This document shows positions 42,659 through 53,137 of a stretch of 64,000 nt of DNA, in pieces (the stretch's first letter is position 1; each line of letters opens with the position of its first letter). The notes under the pieces were generated by a model. It saw only the letters and a list, made by a program, of their open reading frames with translations. It searched no databases and was not told the DNA's origin. A program made the position numbers and the translations under genes. Origin of the DNA: Anodontia alba. Lineage: Eukaryota > Mollusca > Bivalvia > Lucinida > Lucinidae. The stretch covers positions 112,148,029 to 112,212,028 of the forward strand of contig OZ024827.1 of the NCBI GenBank assembly GCA_964016985.1. Direction: 5' to 3'.

Positions 42659-43560
42659 TATGTTTTAATTTTTGACTAACACCCCTATTTAGAACAACGA
42701 ATCTGAACAGAGTCGAAGATTGAAAAGTGCGTTTTGGAGACTCACGGATGAAAGTGTCATTGTTTATCGTTTCAGTTTCCATCTGCGCCGAAACCTGTGT
42801 CAGAACCTGTTCAGCTTGTTTCCATTGACAGAAAGGATTCTGAAAAAAACCAATAAATCCCACAGTGACAGAACAACACTGCTGATATTGTGACCGAGTC
42901 AGTGTGACGTCATAACGTTGGCTATGGCTATATAATAATCATACTTACAATCATTTCGATATAACTTCGAAAACGCTGTTTTTTGAAAAATGACTAACAT
43001 TTTGAGACCAATGATTAGAGTAAAACTATTGATGCATATGTAGATAAAACAAAACGGTCAAAAGATTGAATAATGACAAACGTTTGCAAATTTTTTGTAA
43101 ATCGACTATTTCTGAGGAAAGCAGCATGCATAGAAAGACTTTTTTGAAGAAAACAGAATAAAAGTGTATGTATCTTTGCTCTAGATCTTGTCTTCAGTTT
43201 GGTGAAAGTATTTGACATTTTTCTTTAATGTATAGATATATCATGACTTAACATTGGTCGCTTTAATTCGACCTTTTGTATCGACTTATGTAGCCAAACT
43301 TTATGGCACTATCGTTTCTCGACTAAAACACATGCTTATATTGGGAGTACTTATTGGGCTCGTCTCGCAAGGCGATTCTTTTATGTATCAATACTTTATT
43401 TTTCTGTCTGGAAAACCTTACGTATCTAAATAATTTCGTACCTTCAGCTATCAGCTGCCATATGTTTTCTTGGTTCTAAAAGATCTCTGTGGCCAAACTT
43501 ATTCATATGATAAATTGGTCCGAGCCAAGCAAAATGATGTTTTAGAACATGTGCAAAATG
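42659..43560 (+). other. Intergenic, no recognised element
   Basis: AT-rich noncoding DNA with no repeat family recognised. Confidence 0.5.
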
Positions 43561-43561
43561 C

Positions 43562-43760
43562 ACGGATTCAGATTCATCCTGCGCATGCGCAAAGTCTCCT
43601 CCGGATATTTGCATTCCATTGATACAAATGTTCTGTTAGAGGACGACGAAGACTCTGATAAGACTGCGCGGATGATTGAAGACACGGTTAATAAATGCAT
43701 GTGCGTCCAGCGAAGACTGCGAATCCGCACAGTCTGATCAGAGTTTCGCAGGACCATCAC
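43562..43760. repeat. Hairpin MITE cluster, GATCAG/GCGCA type
   Basis: Several degenerate pieces (TCCTGCGCATGCGCAAAG, CTCTGATAAGACTGCGCGG, CCGCACAGTCTGATCAGAG) adjoin the foldback MITE that starts about 43,745. Confidence 0.55.
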
Positions 43761-44035
43761 GAAAACACGCCTATATAGTTTTGACCCCATTAATCCCCTC
43801 TTATATAGTAAAACTGGGGTTTACGGGTGTATATATTATTTTTTCTTATTTCTGCTCAAAACCATAGATTGTGGGTACTCGTTAGAACCGCCTCGTCAAG
43901 GCGGTTCTTACGAATACCCACAATCAATGTTTTGAGCAGAAATATGAAAAATATCAGACATTTTTATCTGAAGATTTTCACTTTTGGTGGTAAAAGTTTC
44001 AGTATATTTGAATAGGCATGTTTTCGTAATGAATC
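43745..44035. mobile_element. Foldback MITE (TACTCGTTAGAACCGCC family), copy 4
   Basis: The best kept copy. Ends are ACGAAAACACGCCTATATAG and AGGCATGTTTTCGT. The central stem GGGTACTCGTTAGAACCGCC / GGCGGTTCTTACGAATACCC has TCGTCAA as loop. Confidence 0.85.
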
Positions 44036-44067
44036 TGTTGGTAGCCAATGATACAAAGTGTCTTCAG

Positions 44068-44145
44068 GCAGGCCGCGAACATTCTTGTCAAACTGCGAGG
44101 ATGCACAGGCTGATCTCAGTCTTCTTTGGGCGCATTGGAATTTTC
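44068..44145. repeat. Hairpin MITE, GATCAG/GCGCA type
   Basis: Degenerate copy: TTGTCAAACTGCGAGGATGC, then CACAGGCTGATCTCAGTCTTC. Confidence 0.6.
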
Positions 44146-44446
44146 GCATGCCGCAATCTTTTATGAAATTTTGCTTCCCTGCTCAGATGACTTCGTAAGG
44201 CACTTTCGTGGGGAACATAAATGTCACCTCAAAGTTTGATATCTGCGGCTATTATTAAATGATTTGCCCTTTCATAAAATTGAGCTATTACATTTCATTG
44301 CTAGGGACTTTGAGGGATGTTGCAATTTTTCATTCTCACTCGTGAACAGACTTAATCGAACTGTGTCAGCTGTTATTCTTCTTTTGTTCTGGTCTGAATT
44401 TCCAAAGGATCACTCTTTCAGATTACTCCTACAGATTATTTGGTAA

Positions 44447-44756
44447 TACAGTCGACTCTCGTTATCTCGGTCCAAGGGACTCTCTGAACTACTTCGAGAT
44501 ATCCGTATCTCGACATATCAGATTTGCAGAATTGAGGAAAAAAGATAAATCAAACAACCACATTACACAAATGAATATGTAATTTCACTCCTGAAAATCT
44601 AGCTATACTGAAAATATTGTGGAAAAGAGGATCCTATTTTCCACATTATTTTGTTACCTGTTATTTTAGTTTCATATTAAAACAGGGACCAGATTTTCAT
44701 TTCGAGATAAGCGGTAATTTGAAATAAGCGAGTTCGAGATAACGAGTCGACTATAA
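44447..44756. mobile_element. pogo/Tigger-like nonautonomous element, copy 2
   Basis: TACAGTCGACTCTCGTTATC to ATAACGAGTCGACTATA; the interior (TTCGAGATATCCGTATCTCG) is the inverse complement of the 37,091 copy. Same family, opposite orientation. Confidence 0.8.
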
Positions 44757-44769
44757 GTTCCAGCTCTAT

Positions 44770-45069
44770 TTCTAAAATGAATGATAGTTTATGTAAGTAG
44801 TATTGTTTCAAAATGATGAGCACAATTCATGTATGTAGTGTTCTTTAAAAATGAGGATCACAGTTCATGCATGTAGTCTTATTATAAAATCTTGATCAAC
44901 GCTTATGTATGTAGTGTTGTTTAAAAATGATGATCACAGTTTATGTCTGAATGTAGTATTGTTTCAAACCGACGATCAAAGTTAATGTACATAGTGTTGT
45001 TTAAAAATTATGTTCAAAATTTATGTATGTACAGTTGTTTAACAAATGATGATCAGAGTTTATGCATAT
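44770..45069 (+). repeat. Degenerate 45-bp minisatellite, left part
   Basis: Units of about 43-46 bp around TATGTATGTAGTGTTGTTTA then AAAATGATGATCACAGTT, about seven here. The array resumes after the inserted LTR at 45,629. Confidence 0.85.
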
Positions 45070-45628
45070 TGTTACGAGCCAGGCGTAACAAGAAAGAAAT
45101 GAAAGTGAAACCAGCAACAAGCTTTAACTTATTAACAATATTTATTCACAAAAAATAAGACAAGATTCAAAACAAAAGAATGTAAGTAAACAGTACATTT
45201 CAAGTTTATGTCACAAAGTCCCTCAGAAATAATCCACAAAAATTTATTAAACAAATCTTTTGAATAACAGTTTCTGATCCCACAATTTTAAGTTCTTGAA
45301 TTCAGAATTTAAGTCCAAAATGAATAAAATATTAAAGTAATCCAGTATAGAATAAGTTCCAGTGAAAGTATACAAAGATGTCCATATGAAAATCTTTTCT
45401 CCTTATATAATTTTAAAGAACATTCTAGAAAAAGAATTAACTAGAGGCATCACACATTTTCCAGGTTCAGTGAAGAAACTTCTAAATTTTCTATGTCATG
45501 CCAAAATAACTCAGTCTAGAATCAAGGACGTAAACAACATGTTATTGTAAAGATGTTGTTCCAGAAAGTTATTTATGGAAACATAGTAAACATGATGCTT
45601 AAAATAACTGAACACCCTATATATTACA
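45070..45628 (-). mobile_element. Solo LTR of the outer gypsy family, inverted
   Basis: 559 bp, the inverse complement of the LTR at 46,818-47,406. It starts TGTTACGAGCCAGGCGTAAC and ends CACCCTATATATTACA. It is flanked by ATAT on both sides (probable short target duplication) and sits inside the minisatellite. No internal region is left, as expected after LTR-LTR recombination. Confidence 0.88.
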
Positions 45629-45720
45629 ATATAGTGTTGCTTATGAATAGGGATCACAATTCATGTATGTAGTGTTGTTAAAAAACGATGATCAAAGTTT
45701 ATGTATGAAGTGTTGTCACT
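45629..45720 (+). repeat. Degenerate 45-bp minisatellite, right part
   Basis: Two further units (GTTGCTTATGAATAGGGATC, then GTATGTAGTGTTGTTAAA). It proves that the LTR landed inside a pre-existing array. Confidence 0.85.
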
Positions 45721-46817
45721 TTTATAAACGTTCGCCCAGAGAAAATCCAGATCCTATTTTTAGGAAACACACACTGGGTGGCTTAAGTGTGTTAACTGAG
45801 TGGAAACCAAATGATAAATGTAACCATTTCTTGAAAAGCTACATTTTGAGGACTATTTATCAGATAAACCATTCAGTTGAATATTCCTGTTTATAAAATA
45901 GCTCTTATATAACTTACAAGTGATGAAATCAAAATACTAGGTTTAATTTATAAAGTTACACCATGAGTGGCGTGTGTATTTTGTTTCCAAAGGCAGTCCT
46001 TTTTGACTTTTAACAAATGTGTGAGGTTTCGCGCAAGTAACCCTTCCCTCCTACCCCAATCCCCCGGGGTTTTTTTCTGCTGTCCGTTCCAAGGCGGATA
46101 TCCTGATGCTGATCATCTTTGTTGTAATTATAGCATCGTGATCACCCGCTTACTTTGCTTTCTGTTTTACTTGCTATAATGCTTGCATTGTGATCACCTT
46201 CTTCAACAGCTTCCCACTTTGCTTACTGTTTTATTTCTGTTTGCATCGTTCTAAAGTTAGAAGCTGCATCAGGAGACAAGACCGAGATTTCACGCGAGTA
46301 AACCTGGTTTAAGCCCTAAGCAGTTTTTCAACTGACCATTCCAAGGCGGTTCCTCTAGTGTAACTCTTCTTTACTTGTGCGTCGATGGTTTCATATATGG
46401 CGTTTGTTTTGTCGTTGTGTGCTCTTTATCTCTCCGTCATTTGGTGCCTCGGGAGGGCTGTGCTTCGTGATTGTGGCATTTCCGGGATATCGTCGCATAT
46501 TTTTGCAAATGTTGCTAACTTTGTTTAATGGTCTCGTCCTGTGGGTCTGTTGAGAAACGTAGTCGCAGAATAAAAAGCTAGAACTACCAGACACTTAATT
46601 TAAATCTCATGTATGTCTAGCGTCCCATAAAAGGGACATTTGCAAACTGTGTAGACCCAGATCAGAAGCCACAGAACGTTATGCATTGGTTATATTTCGC
46701 CAAATGAGACTGGTTATGCAAAATCGCGTCCTTCAGGCATATGTATGAATAGAATCGCATTTACATCCGGCAGTCTGATCAGGACAATCGTTGTATGCAT
46801 ACAGAATTATTATGCAT
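45721..46817 (+). other. Intergenic, diverged tail repeats
   Basis: 46,000-46,510 contains tail-repeat blocks (TTCCAAGGCGG, GGAGGGCTGTGCTTCGTGAT, then TGTGGCATTTCC). A truncated GTGTAGACCCAGATCAG hairpin lies at about 46,640-46,680. No gene. Confidence 0.5.
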
Positions 46818-47406
46818 TGTTATATATAGGGTGTTCAATTATTTTAAGCATCATGTTTACTATGTTCCATTAATAACTTTATTTACTATGTTTTCATAAA
46901 TAACTTTCTGGAACAACATGTTTACAATAACATGTCGTTTATGTCCTTGATTCTGGACTGAGTTATTTTTGGAATGTCATAGAATATTTAGAAGTTTCTT
47001 GACTGACTCTGGAAAATAAGAGATGCGTGTAGTAAATTCTTTTTTTCTAGAACGTTCTTTGATATTATATAAGGAGAAAAGATTTTCATATGGGCATCTT
47101 TGTGTACTTTCAGTGGAAATTATTCTTTACTGGATTACTTTAATATTTTATTCATTCTGGACTTAAATTCTGAATTCAGGAACTTTAAATTGTGGGATCA
47201 GAAACTGTTATTGGAAGGATTTATTTTATAAATTCTCGTGGATTATTTCAGAGGGACTTTGCGACATAAACTTGAAAGGTATTGTTTATTTACATTCTTT
47301 TGTTTTGAATCTTGCCTTTTTTTTATGTGAATAAATATTGTTATTAATTTAAAGCTTGTTGCTGGTTTCACTTTCATTTCTTTCTCGTTACGCCTGGCTC
47401 GTAACA
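46818..47406 (+). repeat. Outer gypsy 5' LTR
   Basis: 589 bp, TGTTATATATAGGGTG at the start, CTGGCTCGTAACA at the end (TG...CA). AATAAATATTG near 47,331 may hold the poly(A) signal. It pairs with the LTR at 62,160. Confidence 0.92.
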
Positions 47407-47411
47407 GAAAT

Positions 47412-47429
47412 TGGGGGCTTGTCCGGGAT
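47412..47429 (+). other. Primer binding site, tRNA-Pro type
   Basis: TGGGGGCTTGTCCGGGAT, five bases after the LTR. It equals the tRNA-Pro-type site known from several retroelements except for one base. Confidence 0.8.
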
Positions 47430-47687
47430 CAAACATTTTCTTGAGCTAAAACAAATTTGAGCTTTAAAAAATATATATATATAGATTTGTTTGCTATAAA
47501 ACAAGTACAAGCTTTTGAAAAACTATTCAGTAAATATAAAAATCTTCATTTGATAAAAAACAAGTATTCACTTTCAAAAATATATAAGCAAAAAAAAAAA
47601 AAAAAAAAGCAAGTATTTACTTTTGAAAAATATCAATAAATAAACTCTGATTGATACATTTACTTGATAAACCAGCAAAAAGCAATC

Positions 47688-48895
47688 ATGTTATTTGACC
47701 TTCAAGCTTTTATCACTGCGCCTTCGCAGGAGTTGTTTAATTTGGCTAAAAGTCAGATTTATTGGACATTGCTGCTCACTATGAATTGACTAGTGTCAAC
47801 AAGTCAATGCTAATACAGGAAATAAAAAAAAATATTTTGGTTCAATTTTTGGTTGATCAGGAAATACTTGATTCTTCTGCTTTATCGCTTGTTATCGTTA
47901 CGCAGACAGATTTACAAATGCAAGGACTTGAGATTCAGAAACAAATTGAACTTGAAAAATTAAGATTAGTGCAAGAAAAAATTAAAATTGAACAAGAAAG
48001 ACAAATGCAGATAGAAAGGGAAAAATTGAAATTTGATTCAGAAGAAAAAGAAAGAGGGAGACAATATAATTTAAGAATGAAAGAATTAGAAATGCAAATC
48101 AAGACGGTAAAACCGCAACCTTTAGACACTGGCGTTCTTTTCGATGTTACAAAGCACATCAGTTTGGTTCCTCCATTTAGGAAAAAGAAGTTGACAAATA
48201 TTTTTTTTTTCATTTTGAAAAAGTAGCAGAAAAATTAAAATGGCCAAAGGAGCATTGGCCCTTGCTTTTGCAAAGTGTTATGATTGGGAAGGCTCGAGAA
48301 ATTTACACTCAGCTGACTGTCGAGCAGAGCTCCATTTATGATACTGTAAAAGAATTAATTCTTAAGGCTTATGAGTTGGTCCCTGAGGCTTACAGGCAAA
48401 AATTTTGGAACTGTAAGAAAAAAAATGAACAGACCCATGTAGAATTTGCTAGAACTTAAGAACAGTTATTTGATAGGTGGTGTTCTTCGAAGAAAATTAG
48501 CTCTGATCATGGAAAGGCAGCTCATGCTTGTAGAAGAGTTCAAAAGGTGCATAAATTCAGACATTAAGTCCTTTCTAGATTAGAAATAAGTTGAAACTTT
48601 GGAAGCTGCAGCTAGACTTGCAGATGATTATGCTTTAACACATAAAGTTTCATTTATTAATAAGTCAAATCCCTCTAGAAGACCATTTTACCCGCAGTCA
48701 GGATCCAAACATAGTCCTAGTAATCCATCTGGCAATTATAGCCAAACATTTACTCCTAAACCCAAATCTTCTGGTGAAAACAAGAATCAAAATACCTTAT
48801 CTCGACCAATTTGCAATTGTTGCAAGAAGACAGGTCATATTATTTCTGAATGCTTACATTTGAAAAAAAAGAAAGAAAAACAAGAGGGGCTTTAA
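47688..48895 (+). pseudogene. Outer gypsy gag, broken
   Basis: It begins MLFDLQAFITAPSQELFNLA, changes frame near 47,760, then has a long coiled coil rich in Glu/Lys/Gln (LEIQKQIELEKLRLVQEKIK), a capsid-like helical part (IGKAREIYTQLTVEQSSIYD, YRQKFWNCKK) and a zinc knuckle CNCCKKTGHIISEC (C-x2-C-x4-H-x4-C) near 48,815. There are at least three stops or frame changes (about 48,226, 48,459 and 48,566). Gag forms the particle and binds RNA. Confidence 0.85.
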
Positions 48896-48988
48896 CCTAC
48901 AGGCCTTACCTCTTTACGGTCAAAACCACAGTCATGTGTTAAGGAGGAAGATCCTACCCAGACTGAAAGGTGTGAGACTGATTCTGTT

Positions 48989-49579
48989 ATGGAGATTTAT
49001 GAACCATTCTTATCAGACGGTTTTGTGTCACTAAATACTGACTATGCCCAGTATATCCCAATTAAAACCTTACGAGATACTGGAGCTTCTCAATCTATTA
49101 TTTTATCAGATATTCTGCCTGTTTCCGAGAAGACTTCTTCTGGGACAAGTGTCCTTATTCAGGGTGTAGAGTGTGGATTTGTTAATGTTCCTCTTCATAA
49201 CATTTATTTATCCTCAGACTTGGTGACTGGTTTAGTGGCTGTTGGTATTCGACCTTCTTTACCTTTTAAAGGTGTTCACTTACTATTAGGCAATGACTTG
49301 GCAGGAGATAAGGTTGTGGTAAACCCACTTTTGACTTACACACCTTGTATTGATCAGCCACCTGATCCCATTCAACAGGAAATGCCTGAGATGTACCCAT
49401 CTTGTGCAGTTGCAAGGGCCATGGCAAAGAAAGCAAAACAGAATGATGGGGACATTGATTTAACTGATACCGTTTTGGGTCAGTCTTTTAAACATGAGAT
49501 GACAAATTCTCTTTCATCCAGCCTGTCTGACAAGCAGATAGACTTAGGTGACAAGTCAGAGTCCAGTCGTTACTCTTAA
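48989..49579 (+). pseudogene. Outer gypsy aspartic protease region
   Basis: Open for 196 codons. The active-site triad is RDTGASQSIIL, and the flap/psi-loop part is LLLGNDLAG. About 140 bases without RT follow before the integrase begins, so RT is absent from its usual gypsy position. Confidence 0.85.
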
Positions 49580-49721
49580 ATATTAAATGACCAAGCTCAA
49601 TGTCATGACTTGGTGTCAAGGTCACGACTTTGCAAGGAGCAGCATAATGATCCTGAAATTTTGCCTTTGCTTGAAAGGGCTTTAGATGAGAAATAAATAG
49701 ATCAAGTCCCAGTCTATTTTA

Positions 49722-50364
49722 ATGAGAAAATGGCATCCTCCTGATGTCTCAGCAGAAGACGAATGGACTGTTAACCACCAAATAGTGGTTCCAAGGGTTT
49801 ATCGCCCTGAAATTTTGAACTTGGCCCATGACACTCCCATGTCAGGTCATTTAGGTATAAATAAGACCTGTCACAAAATTCTTAATCATTTTTACTGGCC
49901 AGGGTTAAAATCTGACGTTTCTCAGTTTTGTAAATCTTACCATACTTGTCAGATGGTAGGAAAAGCCACTCAGACAATACCAAAAGCTCATTTACAGCTC
50001 ATACCTGCTTTTGATGAACCTTTTAACAGAATAATTATTGACTGTGTCGGTCCCTTGCCCAAAACCAAGTCAGGCCATGAGTATCTTCTCACTATAATGT
50101 GTGCTTCTGCACCTTTTCCAGAAGCCATTCCACTTAGGAATATTAAAACTAAGAACATTGTTAAGGCTTTGGTAAAATTGTTCACATTTGTAGGCCTCCC
50201 AAAGTCTGTTCAGTCGGATCAGGGCTCAAATGTCATGTCAGGAATTTTTCAGCAGGTCATGCATGAGTTGGGCATTACACAATATAAGTCATCGCCTTAC
50301 CATCCTGAAAGTCAAGGTGTCCTTGAAAGATTTCATCAGGCACTGAAAAATATGATCAGGTCAT
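49722..50364 (+). pseudogene. Outer gypsy integrase, 5' part (cut by inner element)
   Basis: Zinc-binding HHCC (HDTPMSGHLG, CKSYHTC), then catalytic Asp in RIIIDCVGPL, Asp in SVQSDQGSN and Glu in PESQGVLERFHQ. The frame is open until the inner element enters after KNMIRS. The C-terminal part continues at 60,175. Confidence 0.9.
50360..50364 (+). other. Target site duplication GTCAT, left
   Basis: The five bases GTCAT immediately before TGTCACG. The same five bases follow the right LTR at 60,170-60,174. Confidence 0.93.
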
Positions 50365-52599
50365 TGTCACGTGATCGGACGAGCGTTGGGCACGGCGACG
50401 ATGGACTAGACGCAATCACAAGCAATCAGAGGATAAACACAACACTTTGTAAAATAAAAACAAGCATGTATTTAAAAAGTTCAAAAAAAAAAACTATAAT
50501 TAAAAGTTCAAATTTCCAAGTTCCAATTTCTATGTCCCGAAGATTCCATAAACCATAGGTACTGTTAAACTTCATATCCTGAAAAATCTATTTAATTATA
50601 TTTACATAATTAAATATAATATAAATTTACATAACTTGAAGAAACTTGTCCACGGATGTATCCTTCATGATATTTCCGGTTATCACTAACACTTTTTCCC
50701 ATAGCACTTTGAACAAAGCTTGCCGGAAAACATTTGATGGTCAATCATAGTGACGATAACAGTGGTGAAACAGATACATGATACGGATATGGATATGGAT
50801 ACGGATACAGATACGGATACGGGACCTGAAAATAAGTACCATGTCCTAGAACTCTCGATATCAAACATGACAAGATATTTCCTTATCAATTTCTACTAGA
50901 TATACAGAGTGTGTACGCCAAATGTTATAAATGCGACAAGTCCGTTGCAATTGATTATTATATAGCAAAATCAGATCCTAAAACCACATGGACGCTGTTA
51001 ATGACATATAATATTGTAAAAACAATTAAACACAGGCAGACACACAGTCAGAATATATCTGACATTCATATTAATCGGAGGAATGGCATCTCGACGATTA
51101 CACATTCTTACAGGAAGAACCCATGCGCCTTCCACTGTAAGAATCCCTTTAGAACGCTAAAGGCTAAAATATATTATAACTGCCATTATACCACAATGAT
51201 TACACGATCACACATCGTCCCCACGTAATCATTGGGTACAATATCAACATGCCATCGTCATAGCCTCAAACATGACTCCTCGCTGCTTGAGCCATTTCAC
51301 CGTAAAATATTCTAGTAAACAGACTTGTGATTAAAGTAAAAAGGACCTCTGTATATGTATTCAAGGTGAATATAGTCTTTCATTTGTGTAAATCGCGCTA
51401 ACTAATGAATGTGTATGCAGTTAACATAACGCCTACGGTAGCGTACTTTTACGCGTATATGTACGGTGTGTGCGGTTAACATAACAACATAACGCCTAAC
51501 TGTGTCTTACATTTAAGCGTATATGTCTGGTATGTACATGTCAGATGAGAATGTAATATCCATTTATCTTATTCAAATAAAAATATTAATGATTGCATTC
51601 TGATCAGGGTCTACAGAACCTATCAGACTCACCAGACTGATCAGGATCCATAGAATCGATCAAACTTAACCTCCCTATTCGGTTTATAGTTTACACACCC
51701 GACACGGCTTATTCGTCTGATCAGGGTCTACACATATAACCAAAGTATACACATCTGATCAGGGTCTATCTACTTATCATGCCGGGTTTGTAAGTACGAA
51801 TGATACAAAAAATCGCAACGTAGTAAAGCAATAAATTTACCTACTCGAATTTTAGCTGCGGTAAAGACGAGCAAGAATATTGCAAGAATAAAATTAAAAT
51901 AAATTATTGACTTACCATGGTCAGATTCCCCAGATACAACACAACATGAAGATAAGTAAAAGGAAGACAAGGATCAGTCTTCGATGAAATGAATTTGTAG
52001 TGTGTATCGTTCTATTCAACTAGGGAACTTTTATAGTAATGTGGCACGTTTTGAAACATTGTGTCCACAAGTAATCCGTGAAATTCAAGATCTAAAATTA
52101 ATATTCACAAGAATACCGTGATAGTCAAGATTTAAAATAACCTGTTCGATTGTCCGAACGGTGCAAAGTTTCATACAGCAACTGCTAAAACTATGAAGCA
52201 AAAAACATTTTTCTCTCGGAACGCTACAAAACTGCAAAATTACGGCAGAAAATTGTCTCCCCTTTCAAAAGATAGCCTTGAGACGAAAATCAATCCCAGA
52301 ACAGTGAAGATATTGATCACCAACCTAGGTTCACTCGGAATATATAGTGTTCTGGTAACCGCTCAAGTATGTAGACGTGAATAATCAAATACACCCTCAG
52401 CATAACTATCTCGTGATTACCGTAATACCGTAACCTGAAAGCTGAAGTGTACCTACTTGCTTAAAAAGTAAAACTGTCATCATAATCAGCGCTCCAGTTA
52501 CAAATGCATTAATCTAACCTGGTTAATAAAAATCGATACAAACTTCTTTTTATACTATGTACATGTAAAATATATTCAAGATAAAATAGGGACGTGACA
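50365..52599 (-). repeat. Inner gypsy LTR, left (3' LTR of element)
   Basis: 2,235 bp, TGTCACGTGATCGG to GGGACGTGACA. It includes a hexamer run (GATACGGATATGGATATGG region, 50,778-50,822), a duplicated block AACATAACGCC...GCGTATATGT near 51,421-51,530, and four copies of CTGATCAGG(G/A)TC around 51,600-51,770. Small open frames in it are identical in both LTRs but show no domain. Confidence 0.95.
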
Positions 52600-52614
52600 T
52601 ATCTCCCCTCTTAC
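52600..52614 (-). other. Inner gypsy polypurine tract
   Basis: On the minus strand GTAAGAGGGGAGATA directly precedes the LTR, the position used to prime plus-strand DNA. Confidence 0.85.
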
Positions 52615-52668
52615 AGAAGTGCGTAGCACTAGAGTATAACGTCACTTTATATCGCCGAATATATTACG

Positions 52669-53137
52669 TCACACACGGCTTAAATAATCTGCGCCCACAT
52701 TTTCTGCACCACGTATTGCCACTATATGAAATCTATATGGCTGTAATGCCAAAGCCCATCGCATCAGTCTAGAATTTGTAAGCTTTGCTTTATTTAAATA
52801 GCTTAATGGCTGATGATCGGTTTCTATCGTAAATGCTGTGCCATACAAATATCTATGGAACTTTTGTACTGCCCATACTAGCGCAAGACATTCTTTCTCT
52901 ATTACTGCATATGATTTTTCACTAGGTTTCAGTTTTCTACTTGCATATGCAATAGGACTTTTCTTACCTTCTTCGTCTTGCAAAAGGACAGCTCCTAATC
53001 CCTCATTAGAGGCATCTACTTGTAAAGTAAATGGTTTTGACAGATCGGCCATTTTAAGAATAGGTTGAACTGTCAACGCCTTCTTCAATGAATCAAATGC
53101 TCTCTGTTGTGGTTCATCCCAGTGTACTTTATTGGAC
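52669..53137 (-). CDS. Inner gypsy RNase H (separate frame)
   Basis: KKALTVQPILKM is followed by the RNase H-like domain: FTLQVDASNEGLGAVLLQ, YASRKLKPSEKSYAVIEKE, ALVWAVQKFHRYLYG, IETDHQPLSYL and ending RGAENVGADYLSRV. The acidic residues Asp (VDAS), Glu (EKE) and Asp (TDHQ) are kept. It degrades the RNA strand during reverse transcription. It lies in another frame than the main gag-pol: a run of eight A (53,143-53,150) at the border is one base too long or short for continuity. Confidence 0.88.

Noticed and set aside
47935..48213. 92-residue minus-strand frame
   Set aside because: Shadow of the outer gypsy gag coiled coil.
50911..51228. 105-residue open frame, repeated identically at 58,481-58,798
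   Set aside because: It lies antisense inside both LTRs; identity is due to the young LTR pair, not selection. No domain is seen.
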